Shown one piece after another: positions 46,669 to 56,639 of a stretch of DNA of 64,000 nt. Position numbers and translations under genes: made by a program. Location: the NCBI GenBank assembly GCA_007115705.1, contig QXEO01000431.1, positions 930,001-994,000 of the forward strand, given 5' to 3'. This DNA is from Dactylis glomerata. Its lineage: Eukaryota > Streptophyta > Magnoliopsida > Poales > Poaceae. Position 1 is the first letter of the stretch. Each line of letters begins with the position of its first letter. The notes under the pieces are model-generated. The model did no database searches, was not told the DNA's origin, and worked only from the letters and a program-made list of their open reading frames with translations.

Positions 46669-48300
46669 ATGAACACCGATCCCAATTATCCAAGCGACAT
46701 CGATCCAGACAAAGCCATCACAGTTGATGATCTGTCCGAAGAAGATCGGCAGGACTTTGAGCGATGGTTTGAAGAAAGGAGGGCTGAGAAATTGAAGCAA
46801 TATCTCAAGGCGAGGATCGGTGCCGTCAAGAAGGTAACAACGCCTAGCCCTTCTCCTGCGCTCGATAGTGAGGTAAGTAAGTTAACCAATGAACTTTCTT
46901 ATTCAGCTGATGTTCCTGTAGATAAGTATGGTTTGAATATAAAAAATACGTCACATACAATTACTCAAGAATTGGTCGGCAGAGTCAGTGAATTCAAGGA
47001 TTTGGTTAACCTGGACTCTGAAAATATTCTACATCATCACGATCAGTCTTTGGTGAAAGAGAAAATGCTGATGCCTCCACAATGTACCGGTTTGAATAAT
47101 TTACATAGCCATAATCATACGCATGGTGCGGCGCATGACCCCATCTACTTGAATAGCAATCAAGGTGACCGTAATTATATGAGCAATTCGGCCAATAAAC
47201 TATTACCTAGTGTTTCTAATCCTACTACCACTTTGGTTCCAGAAACTAGTGCTCTACAACCTGCTAATAGTTTTAAAGATAAACTTGCTAATATACTCAG
47301 AGAATTCGGTTTGGAACCTAAGAGTAGAGCACATACATATCAAAAACCGTACCCTGATTATTTTGACTTAACGCCATATCCTCGTGGTTTTACAATTCCA
47401 AAATTTGATAAATTTACGGGAGAAGATGGCAAATCAACTTATGAACACATAGGGCAATTTTTAGCACAATGCAGTGATATCGGCACATCAGATGTTTATA
47501 GAGTAAAATTATTTCCTTTGTCTTTGTCTGGTACTGCATTCACTTGGTTTACATCGCTTGCTCCTAATTCTATTTCAACATGGGCACCGTTGGAGAAAAA
47601 ATTTCATGAGCATTTTTATAGCGGTGAAAGAGAACTTCGGCTTTTAGATTTAACTATGGTTAGGCAAAAATATAATGAGCATGTTCATGATTATATTAGG
47701 AGGTTTAGAAATGTTAAAAACCGTTGTTTCAGTTTGAACATTGCCGAAAAAGAATGAGTTGATCTTGTTTTTTTGGGCCTGCTCCCTCATATTAAAGATG
47801 AATTAGAAGGACAAGAATTTGTAGATGTTAATCATGTTTTGCAAAAGGCTTTGACGTGTGAAAATCAGGATAAATATGTTAAACAATATAGCCGGTTTGA
47901 AGATAATATAATTAGAGACAAGGAAGACCAGATTGTTAATACTTTAGATTACAAAGGTGTTTCGGCTAGTGATGATAATACTGACATATGTATAGCCGAA
48001 TGGGTGCAAACACCTGTGTCAAAACCTTTTGCATGTCTTTGAAACCCACACCTACAAAGAGAGAGAAGATTAAGTATACTTTTGATGTTAGCAATTGTGA
48101 TGTAATTTTTGATACATTGCTGCAAGAGAGGATAATTAGAGTGGGAGAATGTCATGTACCTCCACTTCCAGAAGAATTGGCCGGAAGAGATTACTGTAAG
48201 TGGCACAATTCTTTCTCACATGCTACTAATAATTGTAACGTGTTTCGTCGACAGGTGCAATCGGCCATTGATGATGGACGATTGATATTTACAAAAAAAA
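46669..48300 (+). pseudogene. Element E gag (retrotransposon gag domain)
   Basis: The start MNTDPNYPSD at 46669 follows the PBS. The frame is open to a TGA at 47755-47757. Residues ~240-360 hold a classical Retrotrans_gag domain: FDKFTGEDGKSTYEHIGQFL, VKLFPLSLSGTAFTWFTSL, WAPLEKKFHEHFY, VRQKYNEHVHDYIRRFR. After the stop it continues (LPHIKDELEGQEFVDVNHVLQKAL) to about 48042, then in another frame from ~48036 with a Cys/His block CKWHNSFSHATNNCNVFRRQ, a zinc-binding-like signature common in Tat-type gag. One stop and one frameshift break this copy. Confidence 0.8.
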
Positions 48301-50072
48301 TTGAGATGATAGTTGATACTGATCCTTTTCCTATAAGTGTGATTGACTTTGAGAACAAGAAAATTCTTATTCGGTCAGATCAGGCCGAATCTACCAAAGA
48401 GAAAAATGTTGCCATTGACGATAATGCTGCACCGAGGATGATCAAACCGAAAAGTCCAGAAATAGGAGTGCAGAAAGTCGATGAAAGAAAGAGAAAATTA
48501 GCTCCAAGATCAAAGCCGACGGTTAAACAACTATGGGAGAAATACACTTCACGCAAGGCCAACAATGTTTTTAGTCGGCTTGGAGGTGCTACGCATTATA
48601 GGTCTTTTTCTCGACACGGGGGGCATGAGAGTGGGCGAGAAAATCAATATAATCAGCCACCATATTTTTTAGTGGCGCCGACATACTGGTGTTGTTCGTC
48701 TCATATGTATCCTGCACAGCTTCCATGGACGCCGTATCCTACAGAAATAAAAAAGTGTTTTCAACCGAGATGGATTCCGTCGAGGCTTATGCCCAGGCCA
48801 CATTTGCATAAAAAAAGAGCTCGGTTTAATCCAGAGGTTAGACCACGTGATGCTACTGGTATTTGTGGCAATGATGGGAAGCTGGTTTCTAGAAGTTCAA
48901 GAAAAAATGCAGATGGCACAGTTTATAGAGATGGTCAAAAATTTAAGTGGGTACCTATAAAACGTGCAAGTCAGGCGGAAGCACATGATGGAATTGTGCG
49001 TGGCTTCACCAAGATTAATGCAGAAAAAGGTACTAGCTTGCACGTTGATTTAGAGCCTGGTGTGCAGACATGTTCAGAGAAAGCTGTTGTACCTGCCAGT
49101 TTTGGTAAGTCGGCTAAAGCATTATCTGATTTATTCACGGGAAGCTGCGTGAAAGTTGGAGCCGATGGTAAATCTGGTCATGGTTTGCAAATTGCTGAAT
49201 ATCAAACACCTGAAGCTGTTGATTGCAATCCAAAAATAACTGATGTTGATGAAAGTTGCTGTGGTTCAGTTCAGGAGAAAGATGCTGGTACAAAAAAGCT
49301 CGGTACATCCTCTAGTGTAAGTGCAGGTAAGAAGTCTATTTCGGCTAATGTGGTCATGCGAGGATGCAGTTCGGGAATATCAGAGAAGGTATCTACAAGT
49401 GGTAGTGGTGTACAACAACAGCTACATAGGCTTGATCTGGTTCAGAAGAATGCTAGCCATGCAGAAAATGGTGTTACCTCGAGTGATAGACTCATGCATG
49501 GCTGCACAAATAATATTGCTGCCAAAAGTACTAACTTGCATGCTGATTTGGGGTCTAATATAGAGACACGTTCAGAGAAGCCTGCTCTACATGTACATCC
49601 CAGTAATAATAAACCAGCTGATGTGTCTGTTAATCAATACGTGAGAGGTAGCAGGAAATTTGAGACCAGTGGTACTTCTTATCAGCGCAAGATTTTCTCG
49701 GCCAGGGATATGAAATTTCTGCCAATGACAATAGTGCGTCAGTATAGGCCGAAGAACTCAGGAGGCAGCAGAACTATGTCAGTCGCACCAAGTACCAAAC
49801 CCCGACCTCAATGGTGCTCGACAGGACTCACACACACTCAGAAACGGCGGGTACAGCGACTGCGAGTATCAGAAATCCGAGAAGAGATAGCTCAGAAAAA
49901 GAGCTATGAGTGGTTAAATAAAGATAGACCGATGGTTCTTCCGATGATGACTTGGAAGGAAAAGCGTATCATAGCGAAGGAAAATAAAAATATGGATGAT
50001 ATGGTTCCTGATGGAATTTCAGAAAATACAAGTGATACACCTACTGATCTGGATATTGATAAAGGCGGATAA
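48300..50072 (+). CDS. Element E long ORF, gag C-terminal / unknown, no pol domains
   Basis: Continuation of the 694-codon frame 47988-50072. After the Cys/His block the protein is Lys/Ser-rich and low in recognisable structure. It has a Tyr/Pro/Trp-rich patch (PPYFLVAPTYWCC) and repeated motifs around Cys-Ser-Glu-Lys with 'LHVDLEPG'/'LHADLGSN' (residues ~345-530), suggesting an internal duplication. No protease DTG, RT YxDD or integrase residues are present. It likely replaces pol in this non-autonomous element. Confidence 0.6.
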   Translation: MEMIVDTDPFPISVIDFENKKILIRSDQAESTKEKNVAIDDNAAPRMIKPKSPEIGVQKVDERKRKLAPRSKPTVKQLWEKYTSRKANNVFSRLGGATHYRSFSRHGGHESGRENQYNQPPYFLVAPTYWCCSSHMYPAQLPWTPYPTEIKKCFQPRWIPSRLMPRPHLHKKRARFNPEVRPRDATGICGNDGKLVSRSSRKNADGTVYRDGQKFKWVPIKRASQAEAHDGIVRGFTKINAEKGTSLHVDLEPGVQTCSEKAVVPASFGKSAKALSDLFTGSCVKVGADGKSGHGLQIAEYQTPEAVDCNPKITDVDESCCGSVQEKDAGTKKLGTSSSVSAGKKSISANVVMRGCSSGISEKVSTSGSGVQQQLHRLDLVQKNASHAENGVTSSDRLMHGCTNNIAAKSTNLHADLGSNIETRSEKPALHVHPSNNKPADVSVNQYVRGSRKFETSGTSYQRKIFSARDMKFLPMTIVRQYRPKNSGGSRTMSVAPSTKPRPQWCSTGLTHTQKRRVQRLRVSEIREEIAQKKSYEWLNKDRPMVLPMMTWKEKRIIAKENKNMDDMVPDGISENTSDTPTDLDIDKGG

Positions 50073-51720
50073 TCCGACATGCATCACGTTGACAGAGGCA
50101 TCGGTTGAGTTGCAATACAGTGAGATATATTATTTGACCGATGCTAGCAATAAGTGGCTGCAAAGGAGCACCGATGAATATCGTTCCGGAAAGAGCGATA
50201 TGCATGAGATAACTAAAGATTTTTATGAAGCTTGGACATCGGTCGACCCACTTGAACAAATAGCTATTAGTGATGCAAGCATTTCAATGTCTATGTTTAT
50301 TAATGCTAATATGGAAGCCGATAAGAACAACAAGTATGTAGTTATCGGCATAGTCTTTGGCATAAGAAGACAACGAGAAGGAATACATCATTGCATATCC
50401 AGGACGTCGCTTGCTCAAAGCAAAAATCGGTATGTGTTTACTAAACAGTAATGCATGTACAATAGTTCCGCATTATCTACTTTCTAGTACATGTGTACAA
50501 CAACCGATTCTTAGTGTTAGGATTGCATAAAAATAGAATATCACTTTGCATATAAATCGTTGCGTGCTATTAGGGGTATTGCCGATTTTATTGTTTTAAT
50601 TTTACCCAAGAATCTTGTTTATAAAACATTGGTCAGCTTAAAATATCTTTGTACGAATTGCCAAACTGAGTACAGTTTGATTTACAAAATTTAGTAGACA
50701 TGGGTGTGAAGGACATTGTTTCTGAAAATTCGCTTGTGGTAGTACAATAAATTAAAGGCGAATTCCAGTGTTTTCATAAGTTCACTAAATAGCTAGTTTG
50801 ACCGATGTTTAGACATGATTAAGTATCTGCATACTTTTACGATCAACCTTATACCTACAGATACAAATTCTAGAGCTAATTGTTTTTAGCCCACCAAGCA
50901 TCCGGTTACCACATTGGCAAAGGAAAATATTTCATGCTACAAAGACCGATGCTAGCTGTTATAGAAACTGACACCCTATTGGATATTAGACTTTGTACAG
51001 CCTGCAGCTGTTTCTAGTTCAGCTCGGCTATTACCATTATGCTGCAAAGAAGATTCAGTACACACTGCAGCTAGTCCTGGTAAAATGCAGCATACATGGC
51101 AATCATGATTCGGTACAGGAGTCCCAAATAACCGAATTAATGAGTAGTTCAGACCCATTTCCTTAGTTGATTATTTAAAATATCAAAGTCAAGCAAAAGA
51201 TACAAAATTCGGCAAATTATTGCCAAGTTGGAAGGCCTATATAGAATTGTAGAGATTGTCTATGGAAATTTGTATGCTGTACAAACTTTGCAGGGGGAGA
51301 AGTTATACAAAGTTCCCAGTAGAAAATATTTTCAAAAATATTATACTACTATGTGGCGGGGGATTTGAAGATACTATGGCCGATACGTTGTCTCAAGTAT
51401 CGCCCTAAGCAAAATTTGGCCGATATATTATTCATATTGCTCGAGAATTGGCTAATATGATATTTCGACATTGCGAGTAATAATGGTTAGTGGAGCGATC
51501 AATTTGATCACAAGGTGACAATTATTTCATATCGTCCTAGTAAAAATTTGGCCAATGTGTTCTATGAACATTGCCTTTAGCAGAACTAGCCGATGTGTTT
51601 CTTTAGACATCGCCCTAAGCAATTAAATTGCCGATGAACTGATTAACATAGTCCTAAGGTACAGATGTACAGTTATCGTGTTTTTGATAAATACAATTGT
51701 ACCAAAAACAAGGGGGCATG
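50073..51720 (+). mobile_element. Element E 3' internal region
   Basis: An ORF at 49996-50451 overlaps the previous one in another frame (DASNKWLQRSTDEYRSGK, AISDASISMSMFINANMEADKN) and may be its frame-shifted tail. The remaining 1.2 kb is non-coding. At 51360-51660 there is a degenerate repeat of 'gccgat..(t)tt..catcgccctaagcaa' (about five imperfect copies). The PPT aaaaacaagggggca lies at 51705-51719, next to LTR2. Confidence 0.6.
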
Positions 51721-52545
51721 TGTTGAGCGTTTAATTTGGCTATTAGGTATTTTATGGGCCAAATTAATTTAAAGCTGTGTGATTAAATTACTTACTGACA
51801 TATATATGTCTGGACTTCTTATTCAGCTTAAAAGTGCAGGCTTGATCAGAGTTTACTCTAAATGCCGTGATGCAATATAATTTCTCAAGACAAGATATAT
51901 GAAGTTCTGCACGGACTAGAAGCAAGCAGGACAAATCCTTGAATTATTCTTGGATATACTGAGCTAAGATACGGCTGGCTAAGTCAAGTCCTATTAGACT
52001 TCAGGTGCCAGATTGATACGTATCTGTGGATTAATTGCGTGGACAAGCAAAGCACCCAAGGAAAGGATTTCCTGGTTTGTTGCTGGTTTACGCGAGTACA
52101 AAGAGCCGTGGTAGTTATAACCTGCATTAGATAAGTATTCTATACCTTATTTGTTACATGGCCGGTTCGGTAGAGATTAATAATATTTGTGAGGCTTGCA
52201 TGCCAAGGAAACTTGCGTGTATGTTGTATATGCCGAACAGCCCAAGCCAAAGACCAGGTGCCTAGTATAAATACGGGTATGTGGCCGATTGAAACAAGCC
52301 AATCGATCTATCATCAAAATACAATTCTATCGTTATTTCTTTACTTTCGTTTCTTTACGTTTTCTTTTGCTATGCTCTAGCAGCCCTAGGGTTTGGATCA
52401 TCTTTGCCGTTTTGCGCTGAAAAACGGTCGGTTCTCTTCCACGAAAGCGAGGGGATCTTTGTTGCTTTGCTCGGAAAGCATCCGTTCGTCGTCACGAAAG
52501 CACGGCGATTATCCTAGTGTTGCGCGGCAGTTTTGCGTGCCAACA
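51721..52545 (+). repeat. Element E, 3' LTR
   Basis: 825 bp, near-identical to 45802-46626. The visible differences are two in the 'cttttgctatgc' stretch (~52364-52371) and one near 52487. Confidence 0.92.
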
Positions 52546-52595
52546 GTTGGCTACAAGCAAAAAAGCCGTCAAGTTCATGATTCCAACGCCCAGAG

Positions 52596-52613
52596 TCCCC
52601 ACGGTCGGCGCCA
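52596..52613 (-). other. Element C primer binding site
   Basis: Same 18 bases as the PBS of A (TGGCGCCGACCGTGGGGA, minus strand), two bases from the right LTR. E is inserted only about 45 bases farther inside. Confidence 0.78.
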
Positions 52614-52615
52614 AT

Positions 52616-52932
52616 TGACGAGGGTTAACTCGACAAATGTCCTAGATGAAGGACTTAGGATCGGGGATGTAGGGCGTCGGATGAACTCAAAGGTAAAATC
52701 AGTCAAACAAGGTGTGTATCGAAAGTAAATGTGGCGGTGAACTTTGGCTTACTCTCAATCTGTCCTTCACCGTCCTCTCCTGGCCCCTATATATAGGTGG
52801 CCAGGTCTCAAGGTACGGGAGGGGTCTGACACAGATTACAATATCGTATTTCCACTAGGATTACACTTGGGCCTAGCTTAACGGGCCTCAGGGGTACTCA
52901 ACTAATTGGTTCTATTATCTATACCCTTGTCA
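52616..52932 (-). repeat. Element C, 5' LTR
   Basis: 317 bp. Homologous to 36828-37162 but lacking about 19 bp near 52845. Followed by GTAGG. Confidence 0.9.
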
Positions 52933-52937
52933 GTAGG

Positions 52938-53057
52938 TTTCATGGTTACCTTGGGAAGGGATTTTGAATGGAGATACTTGTTCCTCAATAATTCTTGCCA
53001 AACCCCTTCCTCATTCTGAAGTTTATAAAGCCACTTGCTTAGGAGACATTTATTTTT
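52938..53057 (-). mobile_element. LINE, short segment between insertions C and MULE
   Basis: 120 bp of LINE ORF2. On the minus strand it encodes LLSKWLYKLQNEEGVWQELL and continues toward 36827 (SPFWKGLMKVKEEFF). This matches the RT-to-zf-RVT linker of plant LINEs. It ends at the 9-bp duplication TTTATTTTT of the MULE. Confidence 0.85.
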
Positions 53058-53240
53058 GGGATTTCTATTTTCGTGCCCTCTGGTCGTTAGTTGTACTCAG
53101 TTTTCCCCAGCTCGTTAGTTTTTCCTCAGTTTTCCCCAAGCCGTTGTCTGAAACCCTCAGAAGGAGCTCGGACGGGAGGATTCCCGTTAAGTTGACCGTT
53201 TCCATGCCGACGTGTGGGGCCGCGTCGTGTGGGGCCGCGT
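53058..53240 (+). repeat. MULE left terminal inverted repeat
   Basis: Begins GGGATTTCTATTTTCGTGCC. It contains two 'ctcagttttcccc' words and matches, inverted, 58030-58219. Similarity is strongest in the first ~90 bases; beyond that, 'gttgaccgtt' and 'gtggggccgcgt' still have counterparts. Confidence 0.88.
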
Positions 53241-53715
53241 CGCGTGGGGCTGGTAGAAAGGGACCGCGTGGGACAGGACGAGACCGCGTTTGGTTGTACG
53301 TGAGAGCTCAGTTCTGTCTCTCTCGGGCCAAATTGGCATTGACTTTTCAGAGCGCCTTTTCAGAGCGCCTTTTTCCCCTCTCTCTGTGTAACAGTTCTCT
53401 CTCTTTTCACCAAATTAGTATCAAATCTAGAGAAGCTTCTATTTCTGTCTTTCTTCAATGATTGTTGCCTTTTGGCCCTCATTTTTTGCCCAATATGGTA
53501 ACAAATATAGTAGGAAATCTAGAAGCTAGTACAGGATAAATTCATAGCAGCATAATAAATCTAGAAAACTAAGTATAATACATAAACTGTATACAGCAGC
53601 CAAAAGCAGCCAATAACGATGTTAATGTTCCCGACAAACTAAGCTAAAAATAATACAAGACGCAATGTATGCCCAACATGAAGATTAGGATACCCAGGAT
53701 GAATGAATCTGTTCT
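53241..53715. other. MULE subterminal spacer, no gene seen
   Basis: Between the left TIR and the DUF295 stop codon. Mostly AT-rich; probably includes the 3'UTR of the minus-strand gene. No ORF with motif support. Confidence 0.4.
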
Positions 53716-55090
53716 TCATTCATCATATATATATTCGTCACTCCATTTTCTGGTCCGAAAGAAATATTCATTGAACTCCTTCCGTCTGCAGTGTGCAGCC
53801 AATACATCCTCCAAACGGTATGGCCTTTGTTCATCTTTCAGACCATACTTTCCTAATCTATCCACACGTAGTGGCAACTCATCCCAGGCGTTCATATCAT
53901 CAAAGTACTCTCTGATATAACCCAAATCCGCGTAGTAGATGCAGCCAGGTCGAAGTGTCGGGTGCACTCTGGTGTCGACGGAGATACACCGGACATGATG
54001 GACGAAGAAGGCATGACTGCCAATGTTACTGACGGCATGGAGAGAGCGGCTCTCAGTGTCCACACGGTACACCACTGTTTGACCTTCCTCCAAACGACCG
54101 CCCAACAACACAAGCAGCAGATCGCCATCCGACTTCACAAGGTAGAACTTGTCATTTCCAAGCTCTGGAAATGAAAATAGTGTCTCCATGTTGACATTGC
54201 TCGCGCCCTGCTCCAACTGGACATTGTTGGTGCACACTAATGTTCCGAACTCAAAATTGTTCACAGCTAGTGCATAGAATTCACCCTTGAACGTGGTACT
54301 GCAACGCATAGAATGGTGCTCGATCGAAAATCTTCCTTCTCCCCAAACTTCATCTATACCCTTAGTTGGAGTGCTCTCATCGACCCAAGCAATTTCCGCC
54401 GGGTAATATGTGGAAACGAAGAGCATAGTCGGGGACTTCATTACAGTGACTGACTCCAGAATAACAGATGGCATATGCGCCTGAAATATAGTGTTCGATG
54501 TCTTTGTGAGTGGGTTCAGAAGCCGTATCTTGTGCGGCTGTTTCTTTTGGGCAAGCACGATGATGCCACAGCAAAAGCTGACGAAGTAGTATCTAAAATA
54601 TATGGGATTGATGAAGATAACATTCAGCACTAAGATGTTTACGATTGAAAATAAAAGGATTAACTCTATAGATATGGAGGAATTTGAACCTTGCATGAAC
54701 TTCTGTTAGATCGATGGTGACATAGCGGGATGTGCGGAGGTGGAGGAAGGAGAACTCAGCGGCGCGTGGAAGGGCGTGCTCTACCATGATCCATTTGTGC
54801 AGGTGCACGTCGGGCTCAGGTAAATCTGAGCACCAATTAGTACAAACTCGCCTCAAAGCAGAGTAGGTGTCCACGTACTCCTCGTTCGCCAGAAAGCAGG
54901 CGCCGATCTTGTGAAGTGGTCCGTCAGCCCCGAGAGAGGCCCAGTTCACGGAGGCGCCGCGCCTGGATGCGCCGCCCTCGGAGGCGACGGGCTCGGCGGC
55001 GACGGCCTCGGATGCGAAGGGCTCAGCGGCGACGGGCTCGGATGCGACGGGCTCGGGGGCGACGGCCGCCGGCGCATTCTTCTTGTCCAT
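53716..55090 (-). CDS. DUF295 (KIB-type) domain protein carried by the MULE
   Basis: Two minus-strand exons: 55090-54690 and 54592-53716. Donor CAAG|GTTCAA, acceptor TTTTAG|ATACTA; the join gives a 425-residue open frame (VHAR-YYFVSF). The N-terminus after the start MDKKNAPAAV is an Ala/Glu/Pro/Val repeat (PVASEPVAAEPFASEAVAAE). Then comes the F-box-like stretch NWASLGADGPLHKIGACFLA...RRVCTNW, followed by the DUF295 beta-propeller features: KIRLLNPLTK, GRFSIEHHS, FKGEFYALAVN, DLLLVLLGGRLEEGQTVVYRVD, and the conserved DLGYIREYFD near the end. Grass genomes hold hundreds of such F-box/DUF295 genes, mostly of unknown role. The F-box itself is weak. No break, so it may be expressed. Confidence 0.82.
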
Positions 55091-56046
55091 CGCCGGCAGG
55101 GGAGGGCGCGTAGGGCAGCTGGGGTTTTTTTGAGAAGGTGATGGGACGTGAGAGGCGTGGTTGCGTGCGTGAGTTATGACTGTGTGCAGAGGGAGAGAGG
55201 GGCTCTGTACTGGCAAAGTGACGGTTCGTCTCAGTAGTTGACGTTTTGGTCTCAACACGCGCACCGCGCGGATAACCGCTGCTCACCGTGACACGCGTCT
55301 GTGGGACTGCACGTCAGCACCGTTACGTGTACTCAGTTCTACCCTCGAGTATTACACTGGAAAAATATCTGTACTCAGTTTTCCCCTCGTGTACTAATAC
55401 TGGCTAGTGCAATATACTCAGTTCTACCCTCAAGTGGCTGGTCAACAGAGAGTCAACAGATGGGATTAAGCTATCTAATTGAGTCATTTCATGCGCAAAA
55501 AAAATTCAAAAAGATAAAATCATTGTGCCTCCTACTCATGCGCAAAATAAAATCATAACAATCATATATAAATCAAGTTTTCACACAAATGGCCACTTCT
55601 GAAATCACTAGTAGCTATGAAGGTTCATGGCTTTCCACTCAAACCCCTTCTCAAAACATCTATACCCAAAACATAGTTTGTCTGAATGAGGCCATAATTT
55701 TTACACTCATGTATATTTGAATTGCTAATACTTTGAGGTAGGCCAACCTAGGTTTCATTGTACAAAATATGTATTTTTCTTTTTCTAAATCTCTTATTTG
55801 AATTCCTTAGCCTGTTTACTACTTACTTGCCCTTGTATCCTTGATACTACTCAGTTTTACCCTCTCCCTTCTCACAGAAGCCCAAACTTGGCCTGATTGG
55901 TCGAGCTGTTGTCACACGGATCGTGCCCACCTACCATCGATCCTATGATCTAACGGGCAGGATTGTGCCACCCTCTCTCTATCTGTCGGTGGCAAACTAC
56001 TACCCCTCTATGTATGCTAAATAACGAGTTGGCCATCGGATCCAAC
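55091..56046. other. MULE middle region with repeats of a TIR word
   Basis: Promoter side of the DUF295 gene, followed by AT-rich DNA. The word tactcagtt, present in the TIR, recurs at 55330, 55372, 55415 and 55848, mostly with '(t)taccctc' or 'ttcccctc' after it. No gene seen. Confidence 0.5.
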
Positions 56047-56424
56047 ATGATAAACTATCACGAATTTCCACTTCTTGTAGGCATTACTTTTCACGGTAAA
56101 ATGATGAACTATCACGAATTTCCATTTCTTGTAGGCATTACTTTTCACGTTGAAATGATAAACTATCACGAATTTCCATTTCTTTTACGCATTACTTTTC
56201 ACGGTAAAATGATGAACTATCACGAATTTCCATTTCTTTTACGCATTACTTTTCACGGTAAAATGATAAACTATCACGAATTTCCATTTCTTTTACGCAT
56301 TACTTTTCACGGTAAAATGATGAACTATCACGAATTTCCATTTCTTTTACGCATTACTTTTCACGGTAAAATGATAAACTATCACGAATTTCCATGTCTT
56401 TTAGGCATTACTTTTTTTGTTGAG
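56047..56424 (+). repeat. Tandem array, 7 x 54 bp, alternating 108-bp pattern
   Basis: Seven head-to-tail 54-bp units starting at 56047, 56101, 56155, 56209, 56263, 56317 and 56371. Since 54 is a multiple of 3, the array stays open in one frame (units MINYHEFPFLLRITFHGK and the MMNY variant). Odd units read atgataaac and even units atgatgaac, giving a two-unit higher-order repeat. The outer units are more diverged than the inner ones, as expected for arrays growing by unequal exchange. Protein coding is doubtful. Confidence 0.92.
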
Positions 56425-56430
56425 ATATAA

Positions 56431-56563
56431 ACCACCCCCACAACGGTCATCTCCTCCTTAATTTATTGTGTAAACCCCACAACGGTCATCTCTACCTTAA
56501 TTTATGGTGTAAACCCCACAACGGTCATCTCTCCCTTATAAACCCCCACAACGGCCATCCCTC
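56431..56563 (+). repeat. Short degenerate tandem repeat before the B3-type gene
   Basis: Three to four imperfect ~45-bp units around 'aaccccacaacggtcatctct'. A TATA-like ttataaa at 56536-56542, about 100 bp ahead of the ATG at 56640, is a plausible core promoter for the following gene. Confidence 0.6.
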
Positions 56564-56639
56564 ATGTCAATAGGTTCTGCCTCTCTCTTTTTCGTTTCTG
56601 CCTCTCTCTTCTTCGTTCACATACACTTGATCCATTGCC

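Larger units (their letters stand above)
45802..52545 (+). mobile_element. Young gag-only LTR retrotransposon 'E'
   Basis: 6,744 bp on the plus strand inside C, with perfect target duplication GTTGG (45797-45801 and 52546-52550). Both LTRs are 825 bp, TGTTGAGCG...GTGCCAACA, and differ at about three positions by eye, so this is the youngest insertion in the window. The PBS is TGGCGACTCCGCTGGGGA. Coding capacity is limited to a gag-type region; no RT, RNase H or integrase is seen, so it is non-autonomous and depends on a partner. Confidence 0.92.
36828..52932 (-). mobile_element. Gypsy 'C': gag-protease plus antisense genes, pol missing
   Basis: Inserted in the LINE with a perfect target duplication GTAGG (36823-36827 and 52933-52937). 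LTRs of 335 and 317 bp are of the same family as A's. The minus-strand PBS lies next to the right LTR. Without nested element E it is about 9.4 kb. Minus-strand coding is limited to gag and protease (42656-45706). Where A has RT, RNase H and integrase, C has two plus-strand spliced genes (38497-42331). It is therefore a non-autonomous relative of A that would need RT and integrase from a partner. Confidence 0.9.

Noticed and set aside
56047..56424. CRISPR-like array
   Set aside because: Units are contiguous tandem repeats without unique spacers, and the genome is eukaryotic.
55963..56430. Protein made of the 54-bp repeats as a real gene
   Set aside because: Frame is open only because the unit length is a multiple of three; no conserved domain or promoter.
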